Shown here: positions 9,004 to 17,380 of the stretch, one piece after another
Layout: every line of letters begins with the position of its first letter
Position numbering within the stretch: the stretch's first letter is position 1
NCBI RefSeq assembly: GCF_028751195.1
Contig: NZ_CP066784.1
Coordinates: forward strand, 3,472,001 to 3,536,000
Source of the DNA: Alicyclobacillus sp. ALC3
Lineage (GTDB): Bacteria > Bacillota > Bacilli > Alicyclobacillales > Alicyclobacillaceae
Length of the DNA: 64,000 nt
Reading direction: 5' to 3'
The notes under the pieces: model-generated
Seen by the model: the letters and a program-made list of their open reading frames with translations, nothing else
What the model was told of the DNA's origin: nothing
Databases searched by the model: none
Program-made: the position numbers and the translations under genes

Positions 9004-9165
9004 GTGAGCAGTAAAACCTTTAACTATCCAAAGTCAAACAGCGCACAGACCAGTTCCCAGGCTGGTCACAGTTCTCGAGTCACCGCCCGCAAGCCGGCTC
9101 CACATCAGGTACAGAACCTTGAGCAGGAACAGACAGATGACGGCCAAGTGGGGAAGAGCCCATGA
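9004..9165 (+). CDS. Small hydrophilic protein coupled to DUF3892 gene
   Basis: A 53-residue frame beginning with GTG after a GAGGGGGG ribosome site. Its stop overlaps the ATG of the next gene as ATGA, the usual sign of translational coupling, which is the main reason to call it real. The product is polar and rich in Gln, Ser and Lys, with no signal or membrane segment (for example SKTFNYPKSNSAQTSSQAG). I recognise no family. Confidence 0.5.
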   Translation: MSSKTFNYPKSNSAQTSSQAGHSSRVTARKPAPHQVQNLEQEQTDDGQVGKSP

Positions 9166-9470
9166 CAGGCCACAGTCAGGTCTATACCGCGGGCGAACAA
9201 GTGGCGAACGGGCGCGAGGGCGGCACTGCAGCGGAGCGCATCGCGCACCGCAACCGGGTCGTTGGTGTGCGAAAGAATGCTGACGGTGACATTGTGCAGT
9301 TTCGATTCGCAGATGGCAGGGTCGTCGACTACCGCGGGGCGATAAAGATGGCTCGGAATGGTCAAGGCGATGAGGCCACCGTATCTACGGGCGACGATGG
9401 CGCGTACCCTCTACGCTCGGATGCCGATGCTAACTCGACCAACATCTTTGACAACCCGCCGCCCTTTTAA
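9162..9470 (+). CDS. DUF3892 family protein
   Basis: A 102-residue protein with the DUF3892 signature: a VVGVRKNADGDIVQFRFADG core, then DYRGAIKMARNGQ and the tail RSDADANSTNIFDNPPPF, which matches the family ending of the type SNPDG-TSNNLDNLPxF. The function is unknown; these are small soluble proteins common in Bacilli. The ATG overlaps the preceding 53-residue gene by four bases, so the two are probably translated together. Confidence 0.75.
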   Translation: MTGHSQVYTAGEQVANGREGGTAAERIAHRNRVVGVRKNADGDIVQFRFADGRVVDYRGAIKMARNGQGDEATVSTGDDGAYPLRSDADANSTNIFDNPPPF

Positions 9471-9486
9471 CCTGAATTGGAATTTT

Positions 9487-9515
9487 GTGCCGCCAGGAAG
9501 GTTCCTTGGCGGCAA
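9487..9515 (+). terminator. Hairpin after the DUF3892 gene
   Basis: GCCGCCA and TTGGCGGC form a strong stem around GGAAGGTTCC, starting 17 bases past the DUF3892 stop. There is no long T run, so it may be a transcript-end hairpin rather than a classical terminator. Confidence 0.4.
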
Positions 9516-9641
9516 CTTACATAAAAGCTTACGGCGCAATGACCACCTTAGTCTGGCTCTACAGAATTTGTCCCCTTTTCCGCTTCGGTCAAGCGTGGTA
9601 TGCTATGCGAGGAAATTTAAGTGCCGGAAGGGGAGTCCAGG

Positions 9642-10277
9642 TTGTCGACGACCGAACGAAACCTGACTTGGAACGATTCACCGATTCAAAAGGCCGACCG
9701 CCGTGATCAGAATGGTCACCACAGCTTTGTTCTGTGGCTAACAGGGTTGTCCGGTGCGGGGAAATCAACCGTGGCGAATGCCCTACAAGCTGTTCTTCAC
9801 GAGCAGGGTCTTCAAGCGTACCTGCTGGACGGCGATAACCTTCGGATGGGACTGAACTCAGACCTCGGTTTCTCAGCCGACGACCGCACAGAAAACGTTC
9901 GGCGTGTGGCGGAAGTCTCGAAGCTGTTCGTGGATGCAGGGATTATTGTCATCACCGCCCTTATTTCTCCTTATCAGGAAGACCGCGACGCCGCCCGCAC
10001 GCGCTACGAAGACGGCGAATTCGTGGAGGTTTTTGTAGACTGTGCGCTCGAGGTCTGTGAGGAGCGCGATCCGAAGGGCTTGTACAAGCGCGCAAAGGAT
10101 GGCCAGATCGCGAACTTTACTGGCATCTCTTCTCCCTATGAACGACCGACCAGTCCGGAGATTGTCCTGCACACCGACAATGACTCGGTGGTTTCTTGTG
10201 TAGCGCAGGTGCTTGATTGGTTGCGTGCCAAACAGTACATTCCAGATGGCCAAGTACCCGTAGAATCCAATCAATAA
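9642..10277 (+). CDS. cysC: Adenylyl-sulfate kinase (APS kinase)
   Basis: CysC transfers the gamma phosphate of ATP to adenylyl sulfate to form PAPS in sulfate assimilation. The protein is about 211 residues, standard for the family. It shows the P-loop GLSGAGKST, the substrate segment DGDNLRMGLNSDLGF, the RTENVRRVAE helix, the ISPYQEDRDAAR loop and the CEERDPKGLYKRA lid. I chose the TTG start because AAGGGGAG precedes it by six bases; an upstream GTG at 9621 is the alternative. No other sulfate-assimilation gene is near, so it stands alone, with a terminator hairpin just downstream. Confidence 0.92.
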   Translation: MSTTERNLTWNDSPIQKADRRDQNGHHSFVLWLTGLSGAGKSTVANALQAVLHEQGLQAYLLDGDNLRMGLNSDLGFSADDRTENVRRVAEVSKLFVDAGIIVITALISPYQEDRDAARTRYEDGEFVEVFVDCALEVCEERDPKGLYKRAKDGQIANFTGISSPYERPTSPEIVLHTDNDSVVSCVAQVLDWLRAKQYIPDGQVPVESNQ

Positions 10278-10290
10278 CCTTCTGATGCTC

Positions 10291-10335
10291 GAGGGGGCTG
10301 CTTAGACACGTCAGTGTCGGGCAGCCTCATTTTGT
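10291..10335 (+). terminator. Terminator after cysC
   Basis: GAGGGGGCTGC pairs with GGCAGCCTC and is followed by ATTTTGTT, starting 13 bases past the cysC stop. Confidence 0.7.
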
Positions 10336-10515
10336 TGTGCAGCAATTCTATCGCTCACTCGTGTGTCACTCGCTAGCGAAATTTTCCGAGATCCGGTGCA
10401 AGCTTTGTTTGTTTCCGGTAGAATTCGTAGTGACATCAGGAGGCGGGGAAAGTCACTGCTTGTCGCACCTTGGCCTGTGTATGCGTGCAGAAGGTGAATG
10501 TGGAGGAGGACGCAG

Positions 10516-11955
10516 ATGAAGAAGAATGCAAGAGAGCAACGGAGGAGCAGAGTGTGGTTAGCAGGTGTCGGGGCAGCCGCAGTGCTTACCATGTTGGCGC
10601 CAACGGCATGGGCCGCTGGTAACGCTAACTCTACGAACTCTACTCAATCCAGCGTGAGCTACTCAGGAGGATTGGTCGCACTTGGCGACTCAATCACGTT
10701 CGGGTACAACCTGAACCCTGCGAATTTGAACCCGGATGCGCAGGCTTACCCCTATTTGGTCGGCCAGGTGGACAACCTGCCAGTGACTGACCTCGGGGTG
10801 CCGAGTTGGACGTCAGGCGACTTGCTGACCGCGGTGTCGTCACCGAATTTTCAGCGAGCCGTCCAAAGTGCACGAGTGGTTACAATTGATGTTGGCAGCA
10901 ACGACTTGCTCGGTCTAGCCAGCCGTTTGGGACTGCTGCAAGAGGCGTTGAGCGGCAGCACGGTGACGATTACTCCCGCAGAGCAACAGCAGTTTCAGCA
11001 GGCAATTATGCAGTTGGGCAGCAACTTGACGAAAACGGTTGCAGCGATTAAGGCAGAGACGAATGCCCCGGTCATCCTCTACAACTTGTATGATCCGTTC
11101 CCGGCCGGAACACCGCTGTCCGCTGTGGGAGAACAGTTCATCACAGCCGCTAACCTGGCGATTGCTCAAGTCGGGACAGCAACGGGCGTGCCTGTTCTTA
11201 ATGCGTACAGCGCATTTAACGGCAAACAAACAACGCTCGTCCGTGTGGCCGAGGGCGACGTACACCCGACTGTTGCAGGGCAGGAGGTGCTCGCGACTCT
11301 GCTGGAGCAAGAACTCGCAAAGTTGTCTCTGCCAGTGGGAGCGGCAGCAGGCTCGGCAAATGCAGTGACAACGAGTCTTGCCACGAATCCTGCCTCGCCG
11401 AGCGGAAACTCCTGGTCCACAACGCTTGGGGGCGGCCAGGTGACCGTCACGGCGCCGGCTGGGGCAGTTGCGTACAGCGACAACGTCGCGGTTACTCAGG
11501 AGTCGCTCGCTGCTCTGCAGTCGCTAGCGCCGACTGGCGACAAAGTGGTGTCGGAGCTTGGCGTGGATTTCCCACAACTGGACATGCCGACAAAGGCAGT
11601 GACTGTTCAGTATGTGGACCAGTCTATTCCGGCAGGTGCGCAGGTTTATGAGTTGAGTGCGACAAAAGGCCTGGTCGCCGTGCCTGGTGCGACCGTGAAG
11701 GCCGGGCAAGTCAGTCTCTCCGTAATCGGGAATGCGGACTTTATCGTCGTTGCTAACAAGACCCCGGTGACGCCGCCGAGCAAGCAACCAACAGGTAAGC
11801 AACCGACAGGTAAGCAGCCAATCCCTGGCGGCACCGCGGTCTCAACTGGCTTCGCGTGGCTCACGAATCTGATCGTCGGTGTGTTGACCGTCGCATTCGG
11901 TTTCCTCATCATGCAGAATGCGCGTCGCCGGCGTCGGCAAGAAGCTGAGAAATAA
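10516..11955 (+). CDS. Secreted SGNH/GDSL hydrolase with C-terminal anchor
   Basis: A 479-residue secreted protein. A Sec signal peptide (positive N terminus, hydrophobic core, likely cleavage after AWA at residue 33) precedes an SGNH hydrolase domain: block I GDSITFGY with Ser59, block III GSND and block V DVHP with the catalytic Asp/His pair. A second, beta-rich region follows, then a repeated PTGKQ linker. The last 35 residues look like a wall-sorting or anchoring tail: QPIPGGT, one hydrophobic helix, then RRRRR. It should act outside the membrane as an esterase or lipase-like enzyme. The ATG start follows GGAGGAGG. A sortase gene begins 42 bases downstream, suggesting a substrate/enzyme pair. 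Confidence 0.88.
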   Translation: MKKNAREQRRSRVWLAGVGAAAVLTMLAPTAWAAGNANSTNSTQSSVSYSGGLVALGDSITFGYNLNPANLNPDAQAYPYLVGQVDNLPVTDLGVPSWTSGDLLTAVSSPNFQRAVQSARVVTIDVGSNDLLGLASRLGLLQEALSGSTVTITPAEQQQFQQAIMQLGSNLTKTVAAIKAETNAPVILYNLYDPFPAGTPLSAVGEQFITAANLAIAQVGTATGVPVLNAYSAFNGKQTTLVRVAEGDVHPTVAGQEVLATLLEQELAKLSLPVGAAAGSANAVTTSLATNPASPSGNSWSTTLGGGQVTVTAPAGAVAYSDNVAVTQESLAALQSLAPTGDKVVSELGVDFPQLDMPTKAVTVQYVDQSIPAGAQVYELSATKGLVAVPGATVKAGQVSLSVIGNADFIVVANKTPVTPPSKQPTGKQPTGKQPIPGGTAVSTGFAWLTNLIVGVLTVAFGFLIMQNARRRRRQEAEK

Positions 11956-11997
11956 GGACTCGCTTGCAAGCATGTTAGCGTGAGAGGAGGGCTCGCT

Positions 11998-13140
11998 GTG
12001 GCACGCCGCCGACGCAATCGACAATTTAACTGGTTGATGGTTTCTGGCGGTCTCGTGGCTGCAGCGGGCCTAGTCGTTTTGGCGCGCATTCCCTATTTCT
12101 ACATACACTCTCGCATACGTGGCAACCAACTACTGCATCAGGCGCAGCACCTCATCACGTCTTCCAATCTCACGACGACGGTCACTTCGACAACGTCCTC
12201 AGGAACAACTGTGCCGATGTCAACAGTCTCCATCACGACACACGTTCCCGCAAAGAGTGTGCTCGGAGAACTCCAGGTGGCCAAGATTGGCCTGACAGCG
12301 CCTGTTCTTCAGGGTACAAGCGACAGCGAACTGAACGTTGGGGTCGGTCATCTAAGCGCCAGTGTGATGCCGGGGCAAATCGGCACCTCGATTTTAGCGG
12401 CTCACAATGCGACGTGGTTTCGCCACATCAATCAACTGCAACCGGGGGATGACATTATTGTCAAGCTACCCGGGCAGACGCAGACATTCCAAGTGACTGG
12501 ACACAGAATTGTGCACACTGGGACACCCGTGTACAACTCCTCCCAGCCATCGCTCCTACTGGAGGCTTGTTATCCGCTCGACGCGTTGTACCTAACGCCG
12601 TATCGCTACCTCGTTTCAGCAAGACTCGTACAGTCACAGACCACCACTGCAACATCTGCGTCCACGTCGACCGCTTCAGGGTACTATGCGAAAGTGCCAT
12701 CGAAATTGGCCCAAGAGGGATTGACGCTGTCGACGAATTCACTGCCGATGGGAACCTTGCACTACTCGGGTGCTCCGAGCCTTCACTTCACGGAGAGCAA
12801 TCAACCGCTGACGGCGTCAAGTGCATTAGTCACCCTGTACCTCGCGTGGTTGCACGCGTCAGCTGACGGCAGTGCAGTTTATCTGCACAACCTGCTGCCG
12901 ACCGTAGCTGGGACTCAACTGGCAAACAACCCCGCTTACGGAACTGCCCTGTCGCGACTGCGCAGTGCATCTTCATTTGACGTGACACTCCATGTCAATG
13001 GAGACACACTGGTCAGTGCGAAGGCAGTTACGGAAGAGACTGTCGGGACACGGGGAACATATCAGGTGGTTGTGAGCACCGTCGCTCACGGGCAAGAGTT
13101 GGTCTTACAGAGCATAGTCTGGAAGCGACTTCACGGGTAA
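11998..13140 (+). CDS. Class D-like sortase with C-terminal extension
   Basis: A 380-residue membrane-anchored protein. A basic N terminus and one membrane helix (about residues 12-34) precede a sortase domain. The catalytic His lies in AAHNATWFRHINQL, the Cys in LLEACYPLD (in place of the common TLxTC), and the Arg in TPYRYLVSARL. Class D sortases are usually about 200 residues; here about 165 extra residues follow the Arg and match no family I recognise. The enzyme should act on the outer face of the membrane, joining tailed proteins to the wall. I chose the GTG start because GAGAGGAGGG lies six bases upstream. It lies just downstream of the tailed SGNH hydrolase. Confidence 0.85.
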   Translation: MARRRRNRQFNWLMVSGGLVAAAGLVVLARIPYFYIHSRIRGNQLLHQAQHLITSSNLTTTVTSTTSSGTTVPMSTVSITTHVPAKSVLGELQVAKIGLTAPVLQGTSDSELNVGVGHLSASVMPGQIGTSILAAHNATWFRHINQLQPGDDIIVKLPGQTQTFQVTGHRIVHTGTPVYNSSQPSLLLEACYPLDALYLTPYRYLVSARLVQSQTTTATSASTSTASGYYAKVPSKLAQEGLTLSTNSLPMGTLHYSGAPSLHFTESNQPLTASSALVTLYLAWLHASADGSAVYLHNLLPTVAGTQLANNPAYGTALSRLRSASSFDVTLHVNGDTLVSAKAVTEETVGTRGTYQVVVSTVAHGQELVLQSIVWKRLHG

Positions 13141-13232
13141 GTGGGAACCCGGAGCGGCCGACAGACAGCAGTTCGGGATGCGGGGAAGGCATGTTCCTGG
13201 GTGTTGCATGTGTTGGGAGGGGGCAGAGCTTT

Positions 13233-14720
13233 GTGAGTTCCCTGTATCGAGATTATGACGCCACAGCGCTGTCAAAACTGGTCAAGGCTCGCGAAGTCGA
13301 GCCGAAGGAACTGGTGGAGCAGGCGATCACCGAGATCGAACGGATCAATCCCAAGTTGAACGCCGTTACACACAAAATGTACGAGCAGGCGCGTAAGCAG
13401 GCCGAGACTGTGGTTGACGCGCCATTTGCTGGAGTGCCCATCTTGCTGAAAGACATGTACCAGGAAGTCGAGGGTGAGCCGATGACATTCGGCTCTCGCG
13501 CGTACCAAGGCAATCGCGCGACCGAAGACTCACTCTACACAAGGCAGATGCGTCAGGCGGGGTTTGTCTTTCTCGGTTACACAAACGTGCCAGAATTTGC
13601 GCTGATGGCTGTGACGGAACCCGAGCACAACGGACCGACGCGCAACCCGTGGAGTCCAGATGTCACACCAGGTGGCTCGAGTGGGGGCTCCGCTGCTGCA
13701 GTGGCAGCGGGGATGGTGCCGCTGGCGGGGGCTAGTGACGGCGGTGGATCGATCCGCATTCCTGCCGCGTACTGTGGACTTTTCGGACTTAAACCGACGC
13801 GCGGACGCACCCCGGTCGGCCCGCAGTTGAGTCGACACTGGCAGGGCGCGTCAGTCAGTCATGTGCTGACGAAAAGCGTGCGTGACAGCGCCGCGGTGCT
13901 CGACGCTTTAATCACGGAAGAGAAGGGCCGGGCGTTTTTGCCTCCTCGTTTTGACGGTAGTTACTTGCGAGTCATCGATATGCCGCACCCTCGCGCGCTC
14001 AACGTTGCGTTTTCGGTCACTTCTCCGCTAGGAACTGCGGTAGATCCTGCTTGTCGCCAAGCAGTACTCGACACAGCACGCCTGTTCGAATTGCTCGGTC
14101 ACCACGTGACAGAAGCAACTGCGCCCGTCGACGGGCTGCAGCTCGCCAAGAGCTACATCACGATGTATTTCGCTGAAGTGGGCGCGGAGTTGATGGCACT
14201 TGAGTCGATTCTTGGCCGCAAAGTCAAGCTCGGGGACGTGGAACCGACGACGTGGATGCTCGCTGTGCTGGGAAAAACAACGTCAGCGGCCGAATTTGTG
14301 ATGACCCTGCGTGAGTGGGACAAGGCTGCGGTGCAGATGGAAGCATTCCACGAGACGTACGACCTCTACTTGACGCCAACCACAGCGATGATGCCTGCGA
14401 AGATTGGTGAGCTAGCGCCAACGGGGATGGAACGGGCGCTGATATCGGTCGTGGACAAGTTCGGGATCGCGAAAGTGCTGCAGAAGGTTGGCCTCGTCGA
14501 CACACTGGTGCAGACAAGCCTCAAGCGGACGCCTTTCACCCAACTCGCTAACCTGACGGGTCAACCGGCGATGTCGGTGCCGATGTACCGCAGTGAGACC
14601 GGGATGCCAGTTGGCGTGCAGGTGATAGCCGCCCGCGGTCGCGAAGACTTGTTACTGCTGGTCGCTGCGGCACTTGAGCAGACACCGCAGTGGCTGGACG
14701 TGCGCCAACTGGAAGTTTGA
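13233..14720 (+). CDS. Amidase signature family hydrolase
   Basis: A 495-residue amidase with the complete Ser-cisSer-Lys triad: Lys73 in ILLKD, cis-Ser149 in [15 protein letters not shown] and nucleophile Ser173 in DGGGSIRIP. Such enzymes hydrolyse linear or cyclic amides; the overall pattern is like 6-aminohexanoate cyclic dimer hydrolase and related amidases rather than GatA, but the substrate cannot be read. I chose the GTG start after GGGAGGGGG; the longer frame has a poorer site. It is cytoplasmic. The hairpin repeat at 14799-14842 could end its transcript. Confidence 0.88.
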   Translation: MSSLYRDYDATALSKLVKAREVEPKELVEQAITEIERINPKLNAVTHKMYEQARKQAETVVDAPFAGVPILLKDMYQEVEGEPMTFGSRAYQGNRATEDSLYTRQMRQAGFVFLGYTNVPEFALMAVTEPEHNGPTRNPWSPDVTPGGSSGGSAAAVAAGMVPLAGASDGGGSIRIPAAYCGLFGLKPTRGRTPVGPQLSRHWQGASVSHVLTKSVRDSAAVLDALITEEKGRAFLPPRFDGSYLRVIDMPHPRALNVAFSVTSPLGTAVDPACRQAVLDTARLFELLGHHVTEATAPVDGLQLAKSYITMYFAEVGAELMALESILGRKVKLGDVEPTTWMLAVLGKTTSAAEFVMTLREWDKAAVQMEAFHETYDLYLTPTTAMMPAKIGELAPTGMERALISVVDKFGIAKVLQKVGLVDTLVQTSLKRTPFTQLANLTGQPAMSVPMYRSETGMPVGVQVIAARGREDLLLLVAAALEQTPQWLDVRQLEV

Positions 14721-14732
14721 GGTGAAAACCCT

Positions 14733-14972
14733 GCGCGGTAACGACGCAGGCGTCGCTAATCGCCCGACGATGGGCCTGTCGCGGCCGCTGAAGTGTCGAA
14801 AATGTCGCTACAGGCGTGATTCTTGCGCTGTAGCGACATTTTTTCCGTTCGCGATGGCCGCAACCCCACCAACCCCGTGCGGTAGCGACGCAGGCGTCGT
14901 TAATCGACCGACCATGGGCCTGCCGCGGCCGCTGAAGTGTCGAAAATGTCGCTACAGGCGTGATTCTTGCGC
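14733..14972. repeat. Duplicated 96-bp intergenic repeat, 144-bp offset
   Basis: Two 96-bp copies (14733-14828 and 14877-14972) differ at about six positions, and their last 50 bases are identical, containing AAGTGTCGAAAATGTCGCTA. The same family recurs in the opposite orientation at about 26861-26998 and, more diverged, at 37813-38073. The stretch separates the amidase from the minus-strand dehydrogenase operon. Confidence 0.92.
14799..14842 (+). terminator. Repeat-borne hairpin, terminator-like
   Basis: AAAATGTCGCTACAG and CTGTAGCGACATTTT form a perfect 15-bp stem with a 14-base loop, followed by a run of T. It lies about 80 bases past the amidase stop and so may terminate that transcript. 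The second repeat copy lacks the right arm. Confidence 0.65.
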
Positions 14973-14993
14973 AAGCTCTGGCTGCGACTCCGA

Positions 14994-16244
14994 TTAGATC
15001 CGCAACTCGAAGGCGTCGTACAGGCGGCGTGCGACAATCAGGTGCTGCACCTGATTGGTGCCTTCGAAGATGTCGTACACCTTGACATCGCGGTACAGTT
15101 TCTCGACAATGTGCCCGTCCATCCCGCTCGGCCCGAGCAGCTCGAGGCATGTCTCGCACACTTCGAGTGCGTTCTTACCGGCGTACGCTTTGCACATGGC
15201 GGCCTCTTTCGAGTTTGGCTGACCAATGTCCGCCTTCCACGCCGCTTCCCAGGTCAGTAGCCGGCCCGCTTGGATGGTCTGTTCCATATCGGCGAGCTTC
15301 TCGCACGCCATCTGATACAGTCGCCCAGATTTCGGGTACTCCTTGCGCACAAACTCCAGTGTGTAGTCGTATGCTGCCTGCGCAATGCCGGTGGCCATTG
15401 CAGCTACCACAGGGCGCGTGTTGTCAAATGTGGCCATGGCGACCTGGAACCCGCTCTTGCCCTCGGCGCGCTTCGCGTAGTACTCTTCGCCGCCAAGTAG
15501 GTTCGCGTCCGGTACGAAGCAGTCCTCGAATACCAATTCAGCAGTCTCGGACGCGCGCATGCCCATTTTGTGCGCGAGGCGACTGCAGCGAAAGCCAGGC
15601 GTTCCCTGTTCCACCACAAACGCGCGGTGTCCGGCGCGGCCTGCGCTGCGGTCGACCGTCGCGAAGACAACGACCCACGAGGCGCGGCCGCCGTTCGTGA
15701 TGAAGATTTTCTGGCCGTTCAGCACATAGCCGCCGTCTACTTTCTTCGCGGTCGTACGGATGTTGGACACGTCAGAGCCGGCTTCCGGTTCAGTCAGCGC
15801 GTAAGCACCCCAGCGCGGTTTGTCCTTCGTGAAAATGGACAGAAAGCGCTGCTTCTGCTCCGGGGTACCGCTGCCTTGAACCGGGGGTCCGCCGAGGCCC
15901 GGACCGGGCAATGTGAGCGCAATCGCCGGGTCGCCCCAGCCGACTTCTTCCGCCGCAATCACGGTCGTGCGGTTGGTCTGGCGCTTCACTTCCGGGTCGA
16001 CCTCCGCGTCGTCCTGCTTCGTGCCAGATGAGCCCGATTGCGATGTTGCCCCCGACCCAGAGCCGCCCATGCCGCCGCCGGAAGCAAGCGTGATCCCCAT
16101 CTTGTTGACCTTGTCGAGCCACTCATCGGGCACCTTGCCAAGCTTGTCGGAGAGCATCGAGATTGGTCGCATCTCATTCGCAGCGAACCAGTGCGTGAGG
16201 TCTTTCATCTGCTTCTGGGCAGGTGTGAGTTTGAATTCAATCAC
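14994..16244 (-). CDS. Acyl-CoA dehydrogenase, catalytic-type subunit
   Basis: A 416-residue acyl-CoA dehydrogenase. It keeps the flavin/substrate motif YALTEPEAGSD and the catalytic Glu (about residue 394) in YDIFEGTNQ. It lacks the usual RxxFGxxIxxFQ segment, which contacts FAD across the dimer interface; the corresponding stretch reads RKEYPKSGRLYQ. A Ser/Gly-rich insert (GGGMGGSGSGATSQSGSSGT, about residues 57-76) breaks the N-terminal domain. Its ATG overlaps the stop of the neighbouring dehydrogenase gene (ATGA). It is last in a minus-strand operon for acyl-CoA oxidation and probably pairs with that neighbour. Confidence 0.88.
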   Translation of the reverse strand: MIEFKLTPAQKQMKDLTHWFAANEMRPISMLSDKLGKVPDEWLDKVNKMGITLASGGGMGGSGSGATSQSGSSGTKQDDAEVDPEVKRQTNRTTVIAAEEVGWGDPAIALTLPGPGLGGPPVQGSGTPEQKQRFLSIFTKDKPRWGAYALTEPEAGSDVSNIRTTAKKVDGGYVLNGQKIFITNGGRASWVVVFATVDRSAGRAGHRAFVVEQGTPGFRCSRLAHKMGMRASETAELVFEDCFVPDANLLGGEEYYAKRAEGKSGFQVAMATFDNTRPVVAAMATGIAQAAYDYTLEFVRKEYPKSGRLYQMACEKLADMEQTIQAGRLLTWEAAWKADIGQPNSKEAAMCKAYAGKNALEVCETCLELLGPSGMDGHIVEKLYRDVKVYDIFEGTNQVQHLIVARRLYDAFELRI

Positions 16245-17380
16245 GCAGATGCACCGCCTTTCCCAAGCAGTACCTCGCCGTACTCAATCAGTCGTTCTGT
16301 CTCGCGGCCGTACAGGACAGCTTGGGCTTGTCCGTCACGCATCCATTTCTCGACCGGGTAGTCCTGGACAAAGCCGTGACCGCCGAGCAGTTGAACACCG
16401 TTGCTGGTGACGAAGCGCAGGGACCGGCTCGCTCTGGCCGCCGCAAGGCGGGCAGACTGTGCGCCACCATCTTCTCCGGCGTCGATTTGCGCCGCTGCGT
16501 AGAGAACGAGGTTACGCGCGGCTGCCGTCTCGATGGCCATGTCCGCGACTGTGAAGGAGACACCTTGGAACTTCGCGATGGCTTGGCCGAACGCTTTGCG
16601 CCCGGCGGTGTACATCGTGACGTAGTCGACTGCGGCTTGCATGGCGCCCACAGACCTGGCCGCCTGCAACACCTGGATGCGCGCTCGCGCCGCTGTCAAC
16701 CACTGGGCGGCCGAATCCCCAATCGCAACGACGGCTTCATCGGGGATTTCCACGTCTTCAAAGGCCACGCGCGCTACGCCAGCCGTGAGGAGGCCGAGTC
16801 GAATGTCGCCTTCTACGACGCGCCACGCTGTGCTGCCGTCGCCGGGCTGATTGAGCACGACAACAGCCTGTTGACCAGCGTCGTCTGCGACTGCGACAAA
16901 CAGGCGCTGTGCGAACTGCACCCCGCGAGCGGGGCGGGAGGTGCCGAACAAGCGGTAACCTCCGTTTGCGGTTTCGAGGCGCAGCGTCTCCTTCGGCAGT
17001 GACTGGCCCTGCAGGGCATCAACGAATGCGCTAGGAGCGGTGCCAAATCCTGTCCCTAGCTTGTCGAGACCAGCGGCTGCAGCCGTGCGCAGAAGCGAGT
17101 CTGCGTCTGCTGGTCCAGGGAAGCCTTGGACGACGCCGAGATCGCCAAAACAGAGGGACTCTAATATCTGCGCTTGGGACACGAGCGGCAGTTCCAGGCC
17201 ATCTGCGGATTCAGGCAGTTCCATCACAGTAAATCCGAGTTCTTCCGCTTTTTTAACCAGCGTGTCACTGGGCCGACCTGCCTCTTCACAGTCTCGTGCG
17301 GCTGCGCGGATCTCCATCGCAAAGTCGCTCGCGACGTCCATGAACTGCTTCTCTTCTTCAGTCGGTCGAAACGAGATCAC
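16241..17380 (-). CDS. Acyl-CoA dehydrogenase-like partner, catalytic Glu absent
   Basis: A 379-residue acyl-CoA dehydrogenase family protein. The C-terminal domain keeps GRKAFGQAIAKFQ, which binds FAD across the interface, and LLGGHGFVQDYPVEKWMRD. At the catalytic position the gap-free alignment with its neighbour puts Tyr357 (AVLYGRETERL) where Glu should be, and no TEPxAGSD motif is present. It therefore looks non-catalytic alone and is best explained as one subunit of a mixed complex with the 14994-16244 product. Both ends overlap neighbouring genes as ATGA, showing tight co-translation with the ligase upstream and the dehydrogenase downstream. Confidence 0.85.
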   Translation of the reverse strand: MISFRPTEEEKQFMDVASDFAMEIRAAARDCEEAGRPSDTLVKKAEELGFTVMELPESADGLELPLVSQAQILESLCFGDLGVVQGFPGPADADSLLRTAAAAGLDKLGTGFGTAPSAFVDALQGQSLPKETLRLETANGGYRLFGTSRPARGVQFAQRLFVAVADDAGQQAVVVLNQPGDGSTAWRVVEGDIRLGLLTAGVARVAFEDVEIPDEAVVAIGDSAAQWLTAARARIQVLQAARSVGAMQAAVDYVTMYTAGRKAFGQAIAKFQGVSFTVADMAIETAAARNLVLYAAAQIDAGEDGGAQSARLAAARASRSLRFVTSNGVQLLGGHGFVQDYPVEKWMRDGQAQAVLYGRETERLIEYGEVLLGKGGASA

